Shown here piece after piece: positions 18,101 to 25,721 of a stretch of 64,000 nucleotides of DNA. Numbering within the stretch: position 1 is the first letter of the stretch; the number at the start of each line of letters is the position of its first letter. The stretch is from contig JAFQQF010000006.1 in NCBI GenBank assembly GCA_017411385.1, positions 62,001 through 126,000 on the forward strand, written 5' to 3'. Below the pieces are notes generated by a model. It did not search any database. It was not told where the DNA came from and saw only the letters and a list, made by a program, of their open reading frames with translations. Position numbers and translations under genes: made by a program. Source of the DNA: Ruminococcus sp. Lineage in GTDB: Bacteria > Bacillota > Clostridia > Oscillospirales > Acutalibacteraceae.

Positions 18101-18284
18101 CATTGCTTACGTTATCAACACCCGTGACATCGGCTCTATGAGCCAAGCAACAGACGGTTACGAAATCCGTGCTTGTGCATCAGAGAACAACGTAACAATG
18201 TTCACAGCTCTTGATACAGTTAAGGTTCTCCTTGATGTTCTGGAGGAAACAACACTTACAATTTCTACAATAGATGCAGAATGA
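15108..18284 (+). CDS. carB: Carbamoyl-phosphate synthase large subunit
   Basis: 1058 residues, the full length of CarB. The ATG at 15108 has AAGGAG ten bases upstream and is preferred over an ATG six codons earlier. Two homologous ATP-grasp halves are clear: GSGPIIIGQAAEFDYAG near the N terminus and GAGPIRIGQGVEFDYS near residue 555, each followed by VLVRPS/VVLRPA-type ATP-binding strands; the C-terminal allosteric MGS domain closes the protein. It makes carbamoyl phosphate from ammonia (supplied by CarA), bicarbonate and two ATP. The glutaminase subunit gene carA is not next to it. Confidence 0.96.
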   Translation: MAKRKDIKKILIIGSGPIIIGQAAEFDYAGTQACLALKEEGYEVVLCNSNPATIMTDTTIADKVYMEPLTLEYIARILRYERPDAIIPGIGGQTGLNLATQLQKKGILEECGVELLGTSSESIERAEDRELFKELCESIDEPVIPSRITYNLEEAKEAAKEIGYPVVLRPAFTLGGTGGGFAYNEEELVEKGINAFRLSPVSQVLIEKSVRGYKEIEFEVMRDSADHAIMICGMENIDPVGVHTGDSMVVAPIMSLNDHDFNMLKESALKIIKALKIEGGCNVQYALNPDSSEYYLIEVNPRVSRSSALASKASGYPIARVTAKIAVGMTLEEIKIANTNAAFEPDLDYVVAKLPRFPFDKFPTVSNELSTQMKATGEVMGIGSTLEECLLKAVRSLETGVCHFFMPKFTKWTTEDIYAYINSFHDDNFFAVAELFRRGESVEKLHEVTEITELFLENLKMIVDFEKVITDNKGDIATLKEAKKIGFSDKFIAMLWGMTDDEIFALRKSNKIFPIYRMVDTCHTGAYIPYFYSSYQGENKSIVTDREKTLVLGAGPIRIGQGVEFDYSTVHAVSTIRKSGIEAIIINNNPETVSTDYTTADKLYFEPLTPEDVMNVVEFEGAYEAIASLGGQTAINLAEPIGRRGVKVIGTDVEAIDRAEDRKSFEHILAELNIPQPKGTAVTNIEDGVNAANEIGYPVLVRPSFVLGGRAMQIVANEEQLRRYLRTAVEVDVDKPVLVDKYIMGKEVEVDAVCDGNDVFVAGIMELVERTGVHSGDSISVYPAFSISDKVKGVILEYAKKLGLGLGIVGLYNIQFIVDSNDDVYIIEVNPRSSRTVPFLSKATGYSLADIATNVIMGKTLKEQGIFTIYPTEKNRWYVKVPVFSFNKIKGLDAYLSPEMKSTGEAIGYDKKLNRAMYKAIQAAGMTVQNYGTVLVTVADKDKEEALPLIRRFYQLGFNIQATEGTANFLINNGIRTHKMGKISEGSEDIPKAIRKGHIAYVINTRDIGSMSQATDGYEIRACASENNVTMFTALDTVKVLLDVLEETTLTISTIDAE

Positions 18285-18297
18285 GTGGAGTGATAAA

Positions 18298-19029
18298 ATG
18301 AAACAGGTAATTTTCAAAGTAATCTCTAACGAGAAAATAGCAAAAGACGTGTTCAAGATGGTGATGGAGGGCGACTGTACCTTTATTGCCTGCGGACAGT
18401 TTGTGAATATTCAGATTGAAGGTCTTTACCTTCGCCGTCCTATTTCGGTATGCGAAGTGGTAGGGGATAAGCTCACCATTATCTACAAGGTAGTAGGAAA
18501 GGGTACAGAGGTTATGAGCAAAATGACTGAGGGTACAGAGCTTGATGTGCTCACAGTTCTTGGCAATGGCTACAACCTTTCCGAAAGCGGTGATAAGCCT
18601 CTGCTTGTAGGCGGCGGTGTAGGAGTACCTCCTATGTATCAGCTTGCAAAGGATTTGGTGGCTGAAGGCAAAAAGGTCACAGTAATCCTCGGCTTCAATA
18701 AAGCAGAAGAGATTTTCTACGAGGCTGAGTTCAAGGCTCTGGGTACTGAAGTTTTCGTTGCAACAGTTGACGGAAGCGTTGGTACAAAAGGCTTTGTTAC
18801 CGATGTAATGAAGACTCTTTCCGATTACACTTATGTTTACACCTGCGGTCCCGAGCCTATGCTCAAAGCAGTGTACAACGAGAGCAAAACTTCGGGCCAG
18901 TTCAGCTTTGAGGAGCGTATGGGCTGTGGCTTCGGTGCCTGTATGGGTTGCTCCTGCAAAACAAAGTACGGCAACAAGCGAATCTGCAAAGAAGGACCTG
19001 TGCTCACAAAGGAGGATATTATATGGTAA
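18298..19029 (+). CDS. pyrK: Dihydroorotate dehydrogenase electron-transfer subunit
   Basis: 243 residues from the ATG at 18298. The layout is that of FNR-like PyrK: an N-terminal FAD domain with RRPISV, a central NAD-binding GGGVGVPP, and a C-terminal [2Fe-2S] site with the cysteine order C-x4-C-x2-C-x12-C (CGFGACMGCSC ... RIC). PyrK passes electrons from PyrD to NAD+, so the dehydrogenase is the heterotetrameric class 1B type. It overlaps pyrD by seven bases, which suits equal expression. Confidence 0.93.
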   Translation: MKQVIFKVISNEKIAKDVFKMVMEGDCTFIACGQFVNIQIEGLYLRRPISVCEVVGDKLTIIYKVVGKGTEVMSKMTEGTELDVLTVLGNGYNLSESGDKPLLVGGGVGVPPMYQLAKDLVAEGKKVTVILGFNKAEEIFYEAEFKALGTEVFVATVDGSVGTKGFVTDVMKTLSDYTYVYTCGPEPMLKAVYNESKTSGQFSFEERMGCGFGACMGCSCKTKYGNKRICKEGPVLTKEDIIW

Positions 19030-19934
19030 ACACAAAGGTAACACTTTCCGGACTTACTCTTGACAATCCCATAATCCCCGCCAGCGGTACCTTCGGCTAC
19101 GGCTACGAATTTGCACAGCTTTATGATATTAACATCTTGGGTTCCTTCTCCTTCAAGGGCACAACCTTGGAGCCTCGTTTTGGCAATCCTACTCCCAGAA
19201 TCGCAGAAACGCCTATGGGAATGATTAACGCAGTTGGTCTGCAGAATCCCGGTGTGGACAAGGTTATCTCTGAGGAGCTTCCAAAAATGAGAGAGGTGTT
19301 CCACAAGAAGGTTGTGGCAAATATCAGCGGTTTCTGTGTTGAGGAATACGTGGCTTGCTGTGAGAAGATAGACAAGGAAGACTGCGTAGGTATCATCGAA
19401 GTCAACATCAGCTGTCCCAATGTTCACGGAGGCGGTATGGCTTTGGGAACAGACCCCGAGATGGCGGCTGAAATCACACGTGCTGTCAAGGCTGTAACCA
19501 CAAAGCCTGTGTATATAAAGCTCACACCCAATGTAACAAGCATTGTTCCCATAGCAAAGGCTGTAGAGGAGGCAGGTGCAGACGGAATTTCCCTTTGCAA
19601 CACCTTTCTTGGAATGAGAATTGACCTCAGAACAAAGAAGCCTGTAATTGCTAACAAAATGGGCGGTTTTTCAGGTCCTGCAATCTTCCCTCAAGCATTA
19701 AGACTTGTTTATCAGGTTTACGAAGCAGTCAACATTCCCATCATCGGTATCGGCGGTGTAGCTACTGCAGAGGATGTAATCGAAATGATGCTTGCAGGTG
19801 CAACTGCAGTTCAGGTAGGAGCACAGAATCTTGTTGACCCCTATGCCTGCAAGAAGATTATAGAAGACTTACCTGCCGTAATGGAAAAATACGGCATTAC
19901 AGATTTAAATGATATTATAGGAGGCGCACACTAA
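19023..19934 (+). CDS. pyrD: Dihydroorotate dehydrogenase catalytic subunit, class 1B
   Basis: 303 residues starting at the ATG that overlaps the pyrK stop. The FMN-dependent TIM barrel is shown by PASGTFGYG, the strand [22 protein letters not shown], and the phosphate-binding end [11 protein letters not shown]...GATAVQVG. It oxidises dihydroorotate to orotate, with electrons going through PyrK to NAD+. The stop overlaps the pyrF start (TAATG). Confidence 0.94.
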   Translation: MVNTKVTLSGLTLDNPIIPASGTFGYGYEFAQLYDINILGSFSFKGTTLEPRFGNPTPRIAETPMGMINAVGLQNPGVDKVISEELPKMREVFHKKVVANISGFCVEEYVACCEKIDKEDCVGIIEVNISCPNVHGGGMALGTDPEMAAEITRAVKAVTTKPVYIKLTPNVTSIVPIAKAVEEAGADGISLCNTFLGMRIDLRTKKPVIANKMGGFSGPAIFPQALRLVYQVYEAVNIPIIGIGGVATAEDVIEMMLAGATAVQVGAQNLVDPYACKKIIEDLPAVMEKYGITDLNDIIGGAH

Positions 19935-20632
19935 TGGGTAAAGACGTAATCATCGCCTGTGATTTTGCAGGCAAAGAGCAGTGCCTTGCATTCCTTGACA
20001 AGTTCACAGATTGCAAGCCTTTTGTAAAAATCGGTATGGAGCTGTTTTATTCCGCAGGTCCCGAGATTGTAAAAGAAATCAAGGCAAGAGGTCACAAGAT
20101 TTTCCTTGACCTTAAGCTCCACGATATTCCCAACACAGTTATGAAGTCAATGTCTGTACTTCGTAACCTTGATGTTGATATGACAAACCTTCATGCATCA
20201 GGCACAAAGGCTATGATGGAGGCTGCACTCAAGGGCTTAACCCGCGAGGACGGCACTCGTCCCATCCTCATTGCAGTAACTCAGCTTACTTCCACCAGCG
20301 AGGAAGCAATGAAAGAGGACCTGCTTATCAACGCTCCCATTGACGAGGTAGTCATGCACTATGCAAAGAATGCGGCTGACGCAGGTCTTGACGGTGTAGT
20401 TTGCTCTCCCTTGGAGGCTGGCAAGGTACACGACAAGTGCGGTAAGGACTTCGTAACAGTTACTCCCGGTGTGCGTTTTGCAGACGGTGACGTTGGCGAC
20501 CAGAAGAGAGTTACAACTCCTGAGCGTGCAAAGGAAATCGGTTCTGACTACATCGTAGTGGGCAGACCTATCACAGCAGCAGAGGACCCCGTTGCCGCAT
20601 ATAAGAGATGCGTAGCTGAGTTCGTTGGTTAA
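19934..20632 (+). CDS. pyrF: Orotidine 5'-phosphate decarboxylase
   Basis: 232 residues, the usual size of the short bacterial group 1 enzyme. The catalytic Asp-Lys-Asp array [10 protein letters not shown] is present, and the phosphate-binding end reads TPGVRF...VVGRPIT. It converts OMP to UMP, the last step of the pathway, and is translationally coupled to pyrD. Confidence 0.94.
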   Translation: MGKDVIIACDFAGKEQCLAFLDKFTDCKPFVKIGMELFYSAGPEIVKEIKARGHKIFLDLKLHDIPNTVMKSMSVLRNLDVDMTNLHASGTKAMMEAALKGLTREDGTRPILIAVTQLTSTSEEAMKEDLLINAPIDEVVMHYAKNAADAGLDGVVCSPLEAGKVHDKCGKDFVTVTPGVRFADGDVGDQKRVTTPERAKEIGSDYIVVGRPITAAEDPVAAYKRCVAEFVG

Positions 20633-20665
20633 TTAAAGTGTAATAACAGAAAGGACATAAAGATT

Positions 20666-21301
20666 ATGGAAAAGACAGTAGCAAAAGCATTACTTGAGAT
20701 TCAGGCAGTATTCCTTCGTCCCGATGAGCCCTTCACATGGGCATCAGGCATCAAAAGCCCTATTTATTGCGACAACCGTCTGATTCTTACATCTCCCCAG
20801 CAGAGAAACGTTGTTGAGAATGCAATCGCTGAAACAGTAAAGCGTGAGTATCCCGAGGCAGAGGTTCTTATGGGTACATCCACAGCAGGTATCGCTCACG
20901 CCGCTATTGCTGCAAGCATCCTCGATATGCCTATGGGCTATGTTCGCGGTTCAGCTAAGGACCACGGCAGACAGAATAAAATCGAAGGCAGACTCAAAGC
21001 GGGTCAGAAGGTAGTTGTTATTGAGGACCTTATTTCCACAGGCGGCTCTGTTATTGACGTTGTAGACGCACTCAGAGAAGTAGGTGCAGAGGTACTCGGT
21101 ATTGTATCTATCTTTACATATGGTATGCAGAAGGGTCTTGACCGCCTTGCTGCCGCAAATGTAAAGAACGTAAGCCTTACAAACCTTGATGCTGTGGCAG
21201 AAGCCGCCGCAGAGATTGGCTACATCAAGGATGAAGACGTTGCTCGTCTTCTTAAGTTCAGAGATAACCCCTCTGATGAAAGCTGGATTACAGCTAAGTA
21301 A
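20666..21301 (+). CDS. pyrE: Orotate phosphoribosyltransferase
   Basis: 211 residues. The PRPP-binding signature VVVIEDLISTGGS lies in the centre, and the N-terminal substrate region FTWASGIKSPIYCDNR is typical for OPRTases. It couples orotate to PRPP to make OMP. It has a good ribosome site (AGAAAGGA) and lies 33 bases after pyrF. A palindromic repeat separates it from pyrB. Confidence 0.94.
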   Translation: MEKTVAKALLEIQAVFLRPDEPFTWASGIKSPIYCDNRLILTSPQQRNVVENAIAETVKREYPEAEVLMGTSTAGIAHAAIAASILDMPMGYVRGSAKDHGRQNKIEGRLKAGQKVVVIEDLISTGGSVIDVVDALREVGAEVLGIVSIFTYGMQKGLDRLAAANVKNVSLTNLDAVAEAAAEIGYIKDEDVARLLKFRDNPSDESWITAK

Positions 21302-21327
21302 AACATAGGATTTAATTTGTAATGCTC

Positions 21328-21348
21328 GGCTCCCTCTTTGAGGGAGCC
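21328..21348. repeat. Short palindromic repeat between pyrE and pyrB
   Basis: GGCTCCCTC-TTT-GAGGGAGCC is a perfect 9-bp hairpin inside the operon, without a T-run. It shares the CTCCCTC arm with the degenerate element at 9328-9420, consistent with a dispersed family. It may tune mRNA stability between pyrE and pyrB. Confidence 0.6.
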
Positions 21349-21374
21349 TGAGAAATGTTCAGGTGGTGTAAAGT

Positions 21375-22472
21375 ATGAGAGGACTTATTGATATCAGTGA
21401 ACTTACCATAGAAGAAATTGAAGCTCTTATGAATACAGCCGAGGATATAATTGAAAATCCTCAAAAGTACAGTGAGAGCTGTAAGGGCAAGAAGCTTGCA
21501 ACACTTTTCTTTGAGCCTTCAACAAGAACAAGACTTTCCTTTGAAGCCGCAATGCATGAGCTTGGCGGCTCCGTTATAGGCTTTAGCGACGGCAGTAATT
21601 CCTCAGCTGTAAAAGGCGAGAGTATTGCCGACACCGCAAGAGTTGTGGGTTGCTATGCAGACATTATTGCAATGCGACACTTTATTGAGGGTGCACCCTT
21701 TGTTGCAGACCGCAACTGCGTTGTACCTGTTATCAATGCAGGTGACGGCGGTCACAACCATCCTACACAGACACTTGCAGATTTACTTACAATCAGACGT
21801 AAAAAGGGTGATTTTTCTCACCTGACAGTAGGCTTCTGCGGCGACCTTAAATACGGCAGAACCGTGCATTCTCTTTGCACAGCACTTTCACGCTATAAGG
21901 GTGTTAAGTTTGTGTTCATTGCTCCCAAGGAGCTTCGAATTCCCAGCTACCTTGTGTATGAGGTGCTGGAGAAAAACGGAATTGAGTACGTTGAGTGCGA
22001 CAACCTTGAGGAGGCAATGCCCACCCTTGATATCCTCTATATGACAAGAGTTCAGGGTGAGCGCTTTGAGGATAAAGCAGAGTATGAGCGACTTAAGGAC
22101 AGCTACATCCTCACAGCGGAGAAGCTTGCGAATGCAAAGAGCGATATGATTGTTATGCATCCTTTGCCCAGAGTAAACGAAATTTCTGTTGAGGTGGATT
22201 ATGACAGCCGTGCTTGCTACTTCAAGCAGGTTTTAAACGGCAAGTATATGCGTATGGCGCTTATTCTGAAGCTGTTATCCGAAGCTAAGCAGGGCATCAG
22301 CGCTGATGCGGTACGCCCCAAGCCTATTTCAGATGATGCAGATGGCAAGCACATCTGCCAGAATCCCAAGTGCATTACGCACACAGAGCAGGAGCTTCCT
22401 CAGGCTTTCAAGTGCGTTGATAAGAGCAAGAATATTCTTCGTTGCAAATACTGTGAAGCAAGGGTAAAATAA
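21375..22472 (+). CDS. pyrB: Aspartate carbamoyltransferase with fused PyrI-type zinc domain
   Basis: 365 residues, about 55 more than a bare catalytic chain. The carbamoyl-phosphate motif [13 protein letters not shown], the HPLPR loop (HPLPRVNEI) and [10 protein letters not shown] are all present in the first ~305 residues. The tail (about 325-362) carries four cysteines spaced C-x4-C-x23-C-x2-C (Cys328, 333, 357, 360), ending CKYCEA. This is the spacing I recall for the zinc domain of the E. coli regulatory chain PyrI. The nucleotide-binding allosteric half of PyrI is missing. The tail probably holds catalytic trimers together without CTP/ATP control (inference). Confidence 0.93.
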   Translation: MRGLIDISELTIEEIEALMNTAEDIIENPQKYSESCKGKKLATLFFEPSTRTRLSFEAAMHELGGSVIGFSDGSNSSAVKGESIADTARVVGCYADIIAMRHFIEGAPFVADRNCVVPVINAGDGGHNHPTQTLADLLTIRRKKGDFSHLTVGFCGDLKYGRTVHSLCTALSRYKGVKFVFIAPKELRIPSYLVYEVLEKNGIEYVECDNLEEAMPTLDILYMTRVQGERFEDKAEYERLKDSYILTAEKLANAKSDMIVMHPLPRVNEISVEVDYDSRACYFKQVLNGKYMRMALILKLLSEAKQGISADAVRPKPISDDADGKHICQNPKCITHTEQELPQAFKCVDKSKNILRCKYCEARVK

Positions 22473-22490
22473 AATACAGACATAATTAAA

Positions 22491-22526
22491 ACAGGCACAC
22501 ATCAAAACGATGTGTGCCTGTACTTT
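22491..22526 (+). terminator. Terminator of the pyr operon
   Basis: ACAGGCACACATC and GATGTGTGCCTGT form a perfect 13-bp stem with a five-base loop, then ACTTTT. Confidence 0.9.
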
Positions 22527-22544
22527 TATACTTTGATTAATAAT

Positions 22545-23474
22545 TTAATTAACTCTGTCAAATACCACGGGGTATAGATTCTCATTAGCTCCATTGGAGT
22601 TACTTGTGAATGTGAGAGTATCCTCTGTAAGAGTGAAGTTTTCGTAGTAGTCTTCTTCGTAACCCTCTTGTGTAATATAGAGCTTTGAGCCGTCTACTCT
22701 GTAGGTGGCATTTGTAGGTTTGGACATATCGTTTACTACATCCATAGGGAACATTTCGTCAACAAGCTCAGACATAGAATTGTAGCCCATAAACTTAATG
22801 AGCTGCTGTGCAGACATATTAAGACCGCTCTGCTTAGCAACAGCCTCAATGTAGTTTGCCAAATCTCCCTCAAGCTCTTCCTTTACCAGAATGATACCTG
22901 CTTCAACACTATTCTTTTCAGGTTCAGCAATCAGCTTGCCGTCATCTGTAAAGGTGTAAATAAGCTTTGCAGGGAAGGTAGTGATGTTTACATGCTCAAG
23001 GAGCAGTTCGTCATCGGTATATAAGGGAAGCATTTCGTTGATGGATTGTGCTAAATCTGATTCTGTTTCCCAAGTACCTACAAGGCTAAGCGCAGGAGCT
23101 TCTTCATCTGTGTAAAGCAGATGAAATACAGGCTGAGGAATTTCAAGATTTGCAAGCCATTTTTGAATGATGGTTGCATCTTTAATGGTAATGTCACTTG
23201 ACAAATCTGTATCTGCAAGAATCTCAGAAGCGCCTTCAAGAGTCAAAAGTCCTGCAATATGCTTCTGAATTGCAGTTGCATCCTTAACAGTAACATTCAG
23301 AGAGTTATCTGCATCACCGATATAGCCGATGGCTTCACCCTCAACAGAGTCAAAGGGGGTACCTTCTTCTGCTGAGATGGAGAAATTATCGGGTAGGGTA
23401 TAAGCTGAAGCTGATACAAGGCTTATGCCAAGGAGCAGCAACGTTGCCAATAAAATAGAAACAATTCTTTTCAT
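22545..23474 (-). CDS. Secreted dockerin protein with C-terminal domain of unknown function
   Basis: 309 residues. A signal peptide (residues 1-24, ending ASA) is followed at ~50-110 by a type I dockerin: two Ca-binding segments, GDADNSLNVTVKDATAIQKH and ADTDLSSDITIKDATIIQKW. The remaining ~190 residues (GTWETESDL... to VVFDRVN) are strand-rich; the alternating TYRVDGSKLYITQEG and LTEDTLTFTSN pattern suggests a lipocalin-like beta barrel, a weak guess. The dockerin would plug the protein into a cohesin on a surface scaffold. It starts 20 bases after the CoA-ligase gene ends, with AGGAGG upstream, so the two may share a transcript. Confidence 0.85.
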   Translation of the reverse strand: MKRIVSILLATLLLLGISLVSASAYTLPDNFSISAEEGTPFDSVEGEAIGYIGDADNSLNVTVKDATAIQKHIAGLLTLEGASEILADTDLSSDITIKDATIIQKWLANLEIPQPVFHLLYTDEEAPALSLVGTWETESDLAQSINEMLPLYTDDELLLEHVNITTFPAKLIYTFTDDGKLIAEPEKNSVEAGIILVKEELEGDLANYIEAVAKQSGLNMSAQQLIKFMGYNSMSELVDEMFPMDVVNDMSKPTNATYRVDGSKLYITQEGYEEDYYENFTLTEDTLTFTSNSNGANENLYPVVFDRVN

Positions 23475-23494
23475 AAGTTATACCTCCTGAAAGA

Positions 23495-25132
23495 TTAGGA
23501 TTTATTCTGTGCGTCTACAAGCTTTGAAGCACCGTACATCTCTCGGAGCTTGGGTTTTTCGATTTTGCCTGTGGGGTTGCGAGGCACCTTTGCAAAGATG
23601 ATTCTGTGGGGACGCTTGTATCTGGGCATACCCTTACAGAATTCGTTGATTTCTTCCTCTGTAGCGGTAAAGCCTTCCTTAAGCTCAATGATTGCCGCCG
23701 CAATCTCGCCAAGGCGTTCGTCAGGCAGACCGATAACAGCAACGTCGTTGATTGCCTTGTAGCCTCTGAGGAAGTCTTCAATCTGAACAGGATAGAGGTT
23801 TTCACCGCCTGAGATGATGACATCCTTCTTACGGTCTACTAGGAAGATGAAGCCGTCTTCATCCTCTTTTGCCATATCGCCTGTGTAAAGCCAACCGTCT
23901 TTGATAGAAGCCTCTGTTGCTTTTTCATCGTTGTAGTAGCAGGTCATAACACCGGGACCCTTTACGCACAGCTCGCCAACCTCGCCTTTTTCTACAGGTA
24001 GGTTATCTTCTCCTACAATCTTAACCTCCCAACCGTAGCCGGGCTTGCCGATAGCACCAACCTTGTGGATGTTCTCAACTCCCAAGTGAACACAGCCGGG
24101 GCCGATTGACTCTGAAAGACCGTAGTTTGTGTCGTATTGATGGTCGGGGAAGTATTCCTTCCAACGTTTAATAAGGCTCATAGGAACAGGCTGTGCGCCG
24201 ATGTGCATCAACCTCCATTGTGAAAGCTCGTAATCAGCAGGGTTAAGAGCACCTGAGTCCATAGCGTTGAGTATATCCTGTGCCCAAGGAACAAGCAGCC
24301 ATACTATTGTGCATTTCTCCTTGGAAACTGCATCGAATACATATTCAGGTCTTGTGCCCTTGAGCAGTACAGCCTTTGAACCTGAAAGAAGACTTCCGAA
24401 CCAGTGCATCTTTGCACCTGTGTGGTACAAAGGAGGAATGCAAAGGAACACATCGTCTTTTGTCTGTCCGTGGTGATTTTGCTCAACACGGCAGGAATGA
24501 GTCAGGCTCTGGTGCTTGTGAAGGATTGCTTTGGGGAAGCCTGTTGTGCCGGATGAGAAGTAGATAGCGGCAAAGTCATCTTCGGTGAGAGGTATCTCGG
24601 GGGACTGAGAAGAGCACTCCATAGTCATATCAGCATAGTCCTCTGCAAAGGTGGGACATCCCTGACCGCCGGCATAAATGAGTAAGCGGTTTTTGCTGAT
24701 TGATTCCACAATATCTTCAACTCGTCCGATAAACTCGGGACCGAATACAAGAGCATCACACTCTGCAAGGTTTAAGCAGTAGTCAATCTCGTCGCTTGCA
24801 TATCTGAAGTTAAGGGGAACAGCCAGTGCACCTGTCTTGAGAATACCAAAGTAAATGGGAAGCCACTCAATGCAGTTCATCAGAAGTATAGCAACCTTGT
24901 CGCCTTTTTTGATGCCTCTTGCCATAAGTGAGTTTGCAAAGCGATTTGCTTTTTCGTTGAAAACTCCCCATGTGATTTCACGGCGGAAATATTTCTTTTC
25001 GGTTTCCTGTACAAGGTCGTAGTCACGCCATGTAAGACGTCTGGTTTCGGGCTGACCTGGGTTAATCTCTACAAGTGCCACGTCAGAGGGGAATTCAGCG
25101 GCGTTTTTTTCAAGCATATCAATAATAGTCAT
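23495..25132 (-). CDS. Acyl/aryl-CoA synthetase (AMP-forming), T-box controlled
   Basis: 545 residues from the ATG at 25132, preceded by GAGGAGAT; upstream in-frame codons belong to the T-box leader. All ANL motifs are good: YFSSGTTGFPK (A3), NYGLSES (A5), YTGDMA (A7), DRKKDVIISGGENLYP (A8), and the catalytic Lys in PTGKIEKPKLRE. It activates a carboxylic acid via the adenylate and attaches CoA. Sequence alone does not say whether the acid is a fatty, branched or aryl acid. The T-box directly upstream, with a probable tyrosine specifier, points to an acid linked to amino-acid metabolism (inference). Confidence 0.88.
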   Translation of the reverse strand: MTIIDMLEKNAAEFPSDVALVEINPGQPETRRLTWRDYDLVQETEKKYFRREITWGVFNEKANRFANSLMARGIKKGDKVAILLMNCIEWLPIYFGILKTGALAVPLNFRYASDEIDYCLNLAECDALVFGPEFIGRVEDIVESISKNRLLIYAGGQGCPTFAEDYADMTMECSSQSPEIPLTEDDFAAIYFSSGTTGFPKAILHKHQSLTHSCRVEQNHHGQTKDDVFLCIPPLYHTGAKMHWFGSLLSGSKAVLLKGTRPEYVFDAVSKEKCTIVWLLVPWAQDILNAMDSGALNPADYELSQWRLMHIGAQPVPMSLIKRWKEYFPDHQYDTNYGLSESIGPGCVHLGVENIHKVGAIGKPGYGWEVKIVGEDNLPVEKGEVGELCVKGPGVMTCYYNDEKATEASIKDGWLYTGDMAKEDEDGFIFLVDRKKDVIISGGENLYPVQIEDFLRGYKAINDVAVIGLPDERLGEIAAAIIELKEGFTATEEEINEFCKGMPRYKRPHRIIFAKVPRNPTGKIEKPKLREMYGASKLVDAQNKS

Positions 25133-25156
25133 CTTGTTATCTCCTCGGATAGAAAA

Positions 25157-25633
25157 TAAAAAAGCCTCAAAAGCACAAAGTGAAAAAGTGCTTTTGAGGA
25201 CGAAAAATCGCGGTACCACCTCAATTTGTTTCTGCTTCACAGCAGAAACCTCTGCAGGTATCTTCTGTTGAAAATACCCTGCCGTGTAACGGACGGCTCC
25301 CGTCACAGCCTACTTATCAAACCTTAGCGAGGGTTACGCACCTCGGCGCTTCTTGTCACGCCTCGTTGTGCTCCGCTACTCTAAAAAAAGTCATCGTACT
25401 CCACAAAATTGTCTGTAAGCAAATGCACAGCATTTACTTACTGTTCGTCAATTTCGGTGTCGTACTTGATTTTTTTAGGCTGCGCACCTCGGCGCTTCTA
25501 TGATGTTCGGTGTGCTGCTCTCGGAATGTATTCGGCTTTAATTTACTACAGGCTCGCACCAGCCGCCTGCTCTCTGAAAGTACTTAGTAAAGCTTACTTC
25601 TTTCCGGTCAATGCATTTGTGCTTATGAAGAAT
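25157..25633 (-). promoter_or_regulatory. T-box riboswitch leader, probable tRNA-Tyr specifier
   Basis: Read on the minus strand. Stem I has the AGUAA bulge, AGAGAG (plus coordinates 25570-25575) and a GGCUGGUGCGAGCC distal part. The specifier loop is bounded by perfect helices GCUUUA/UAAAGC and CGGAA/UUCCG and reads CGAA-UAC-A; the UAC codon (25530-25528) would be Tyr. The T-box UGGUACCGCG lies at 25218-25209; its UGGU needs an A discriminator base, which fits tRNA-Tyr. A perfect 12-bp terminator stem (25165-25199) with a T-run follows. The stretch between Stem I and the T-box is long and contains a duplicated hairpin segment. Confidence 0.88.
25337..25499. repeat. Direct repeat pair inside the T-box leader
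   Basis: The same 17 bases (CGCACCTCGGCGCTTCT on the plus strand) occur at 25337-25353 and 25483-25499, with weaker similarity beyond. Between them lies a long hairpin whose outer arms are CTAAAAAAA and TTTTTTTAG, and whose tip is a 12-bp stem at 25404-25434. Confidence 0.7.
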
Positions 25634-25639
25634 AGACAA

Positions 25640-25668
25640 ATTATAGCATTTATAATATTCCTTGTCAA
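25640..25668 (-). promoter_or_regulatory. Promoter of the T-box/CoA-ligase transcript
   Basis: On the minus strand TTGACA, exactly 17 bases, TATAAT; the transcript would begin near 25633, just before Stem I. Confidence 0.85.
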
Positions 25669-25685
25669 TCATTATACTTTAATAT

Positions 25686-25717
25686 AATAAAAAATCCCCG
25701 ATAAAGCATCGGGGATT
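25686..25717 (-). terminator. Terminator after the CDF gene
   Basis: On the minus strand AATCCCCGAT, five-base loop, ATCGGGGATT, then TTTTT. It separates the CDF gene from the T-box promoter. Confidence 0.92.
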
Positions 25718-25721
25718 CTGC

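Noticed and set aside
25133-25306. An N-terminal extension of the CoA ligase reading back through the T-box.
   Set aside because: The extension would be translated from the antiterminator/terminator hairpin region. The ATG at 25132 has a good ribosome site and starts a normal ligase N terminus.
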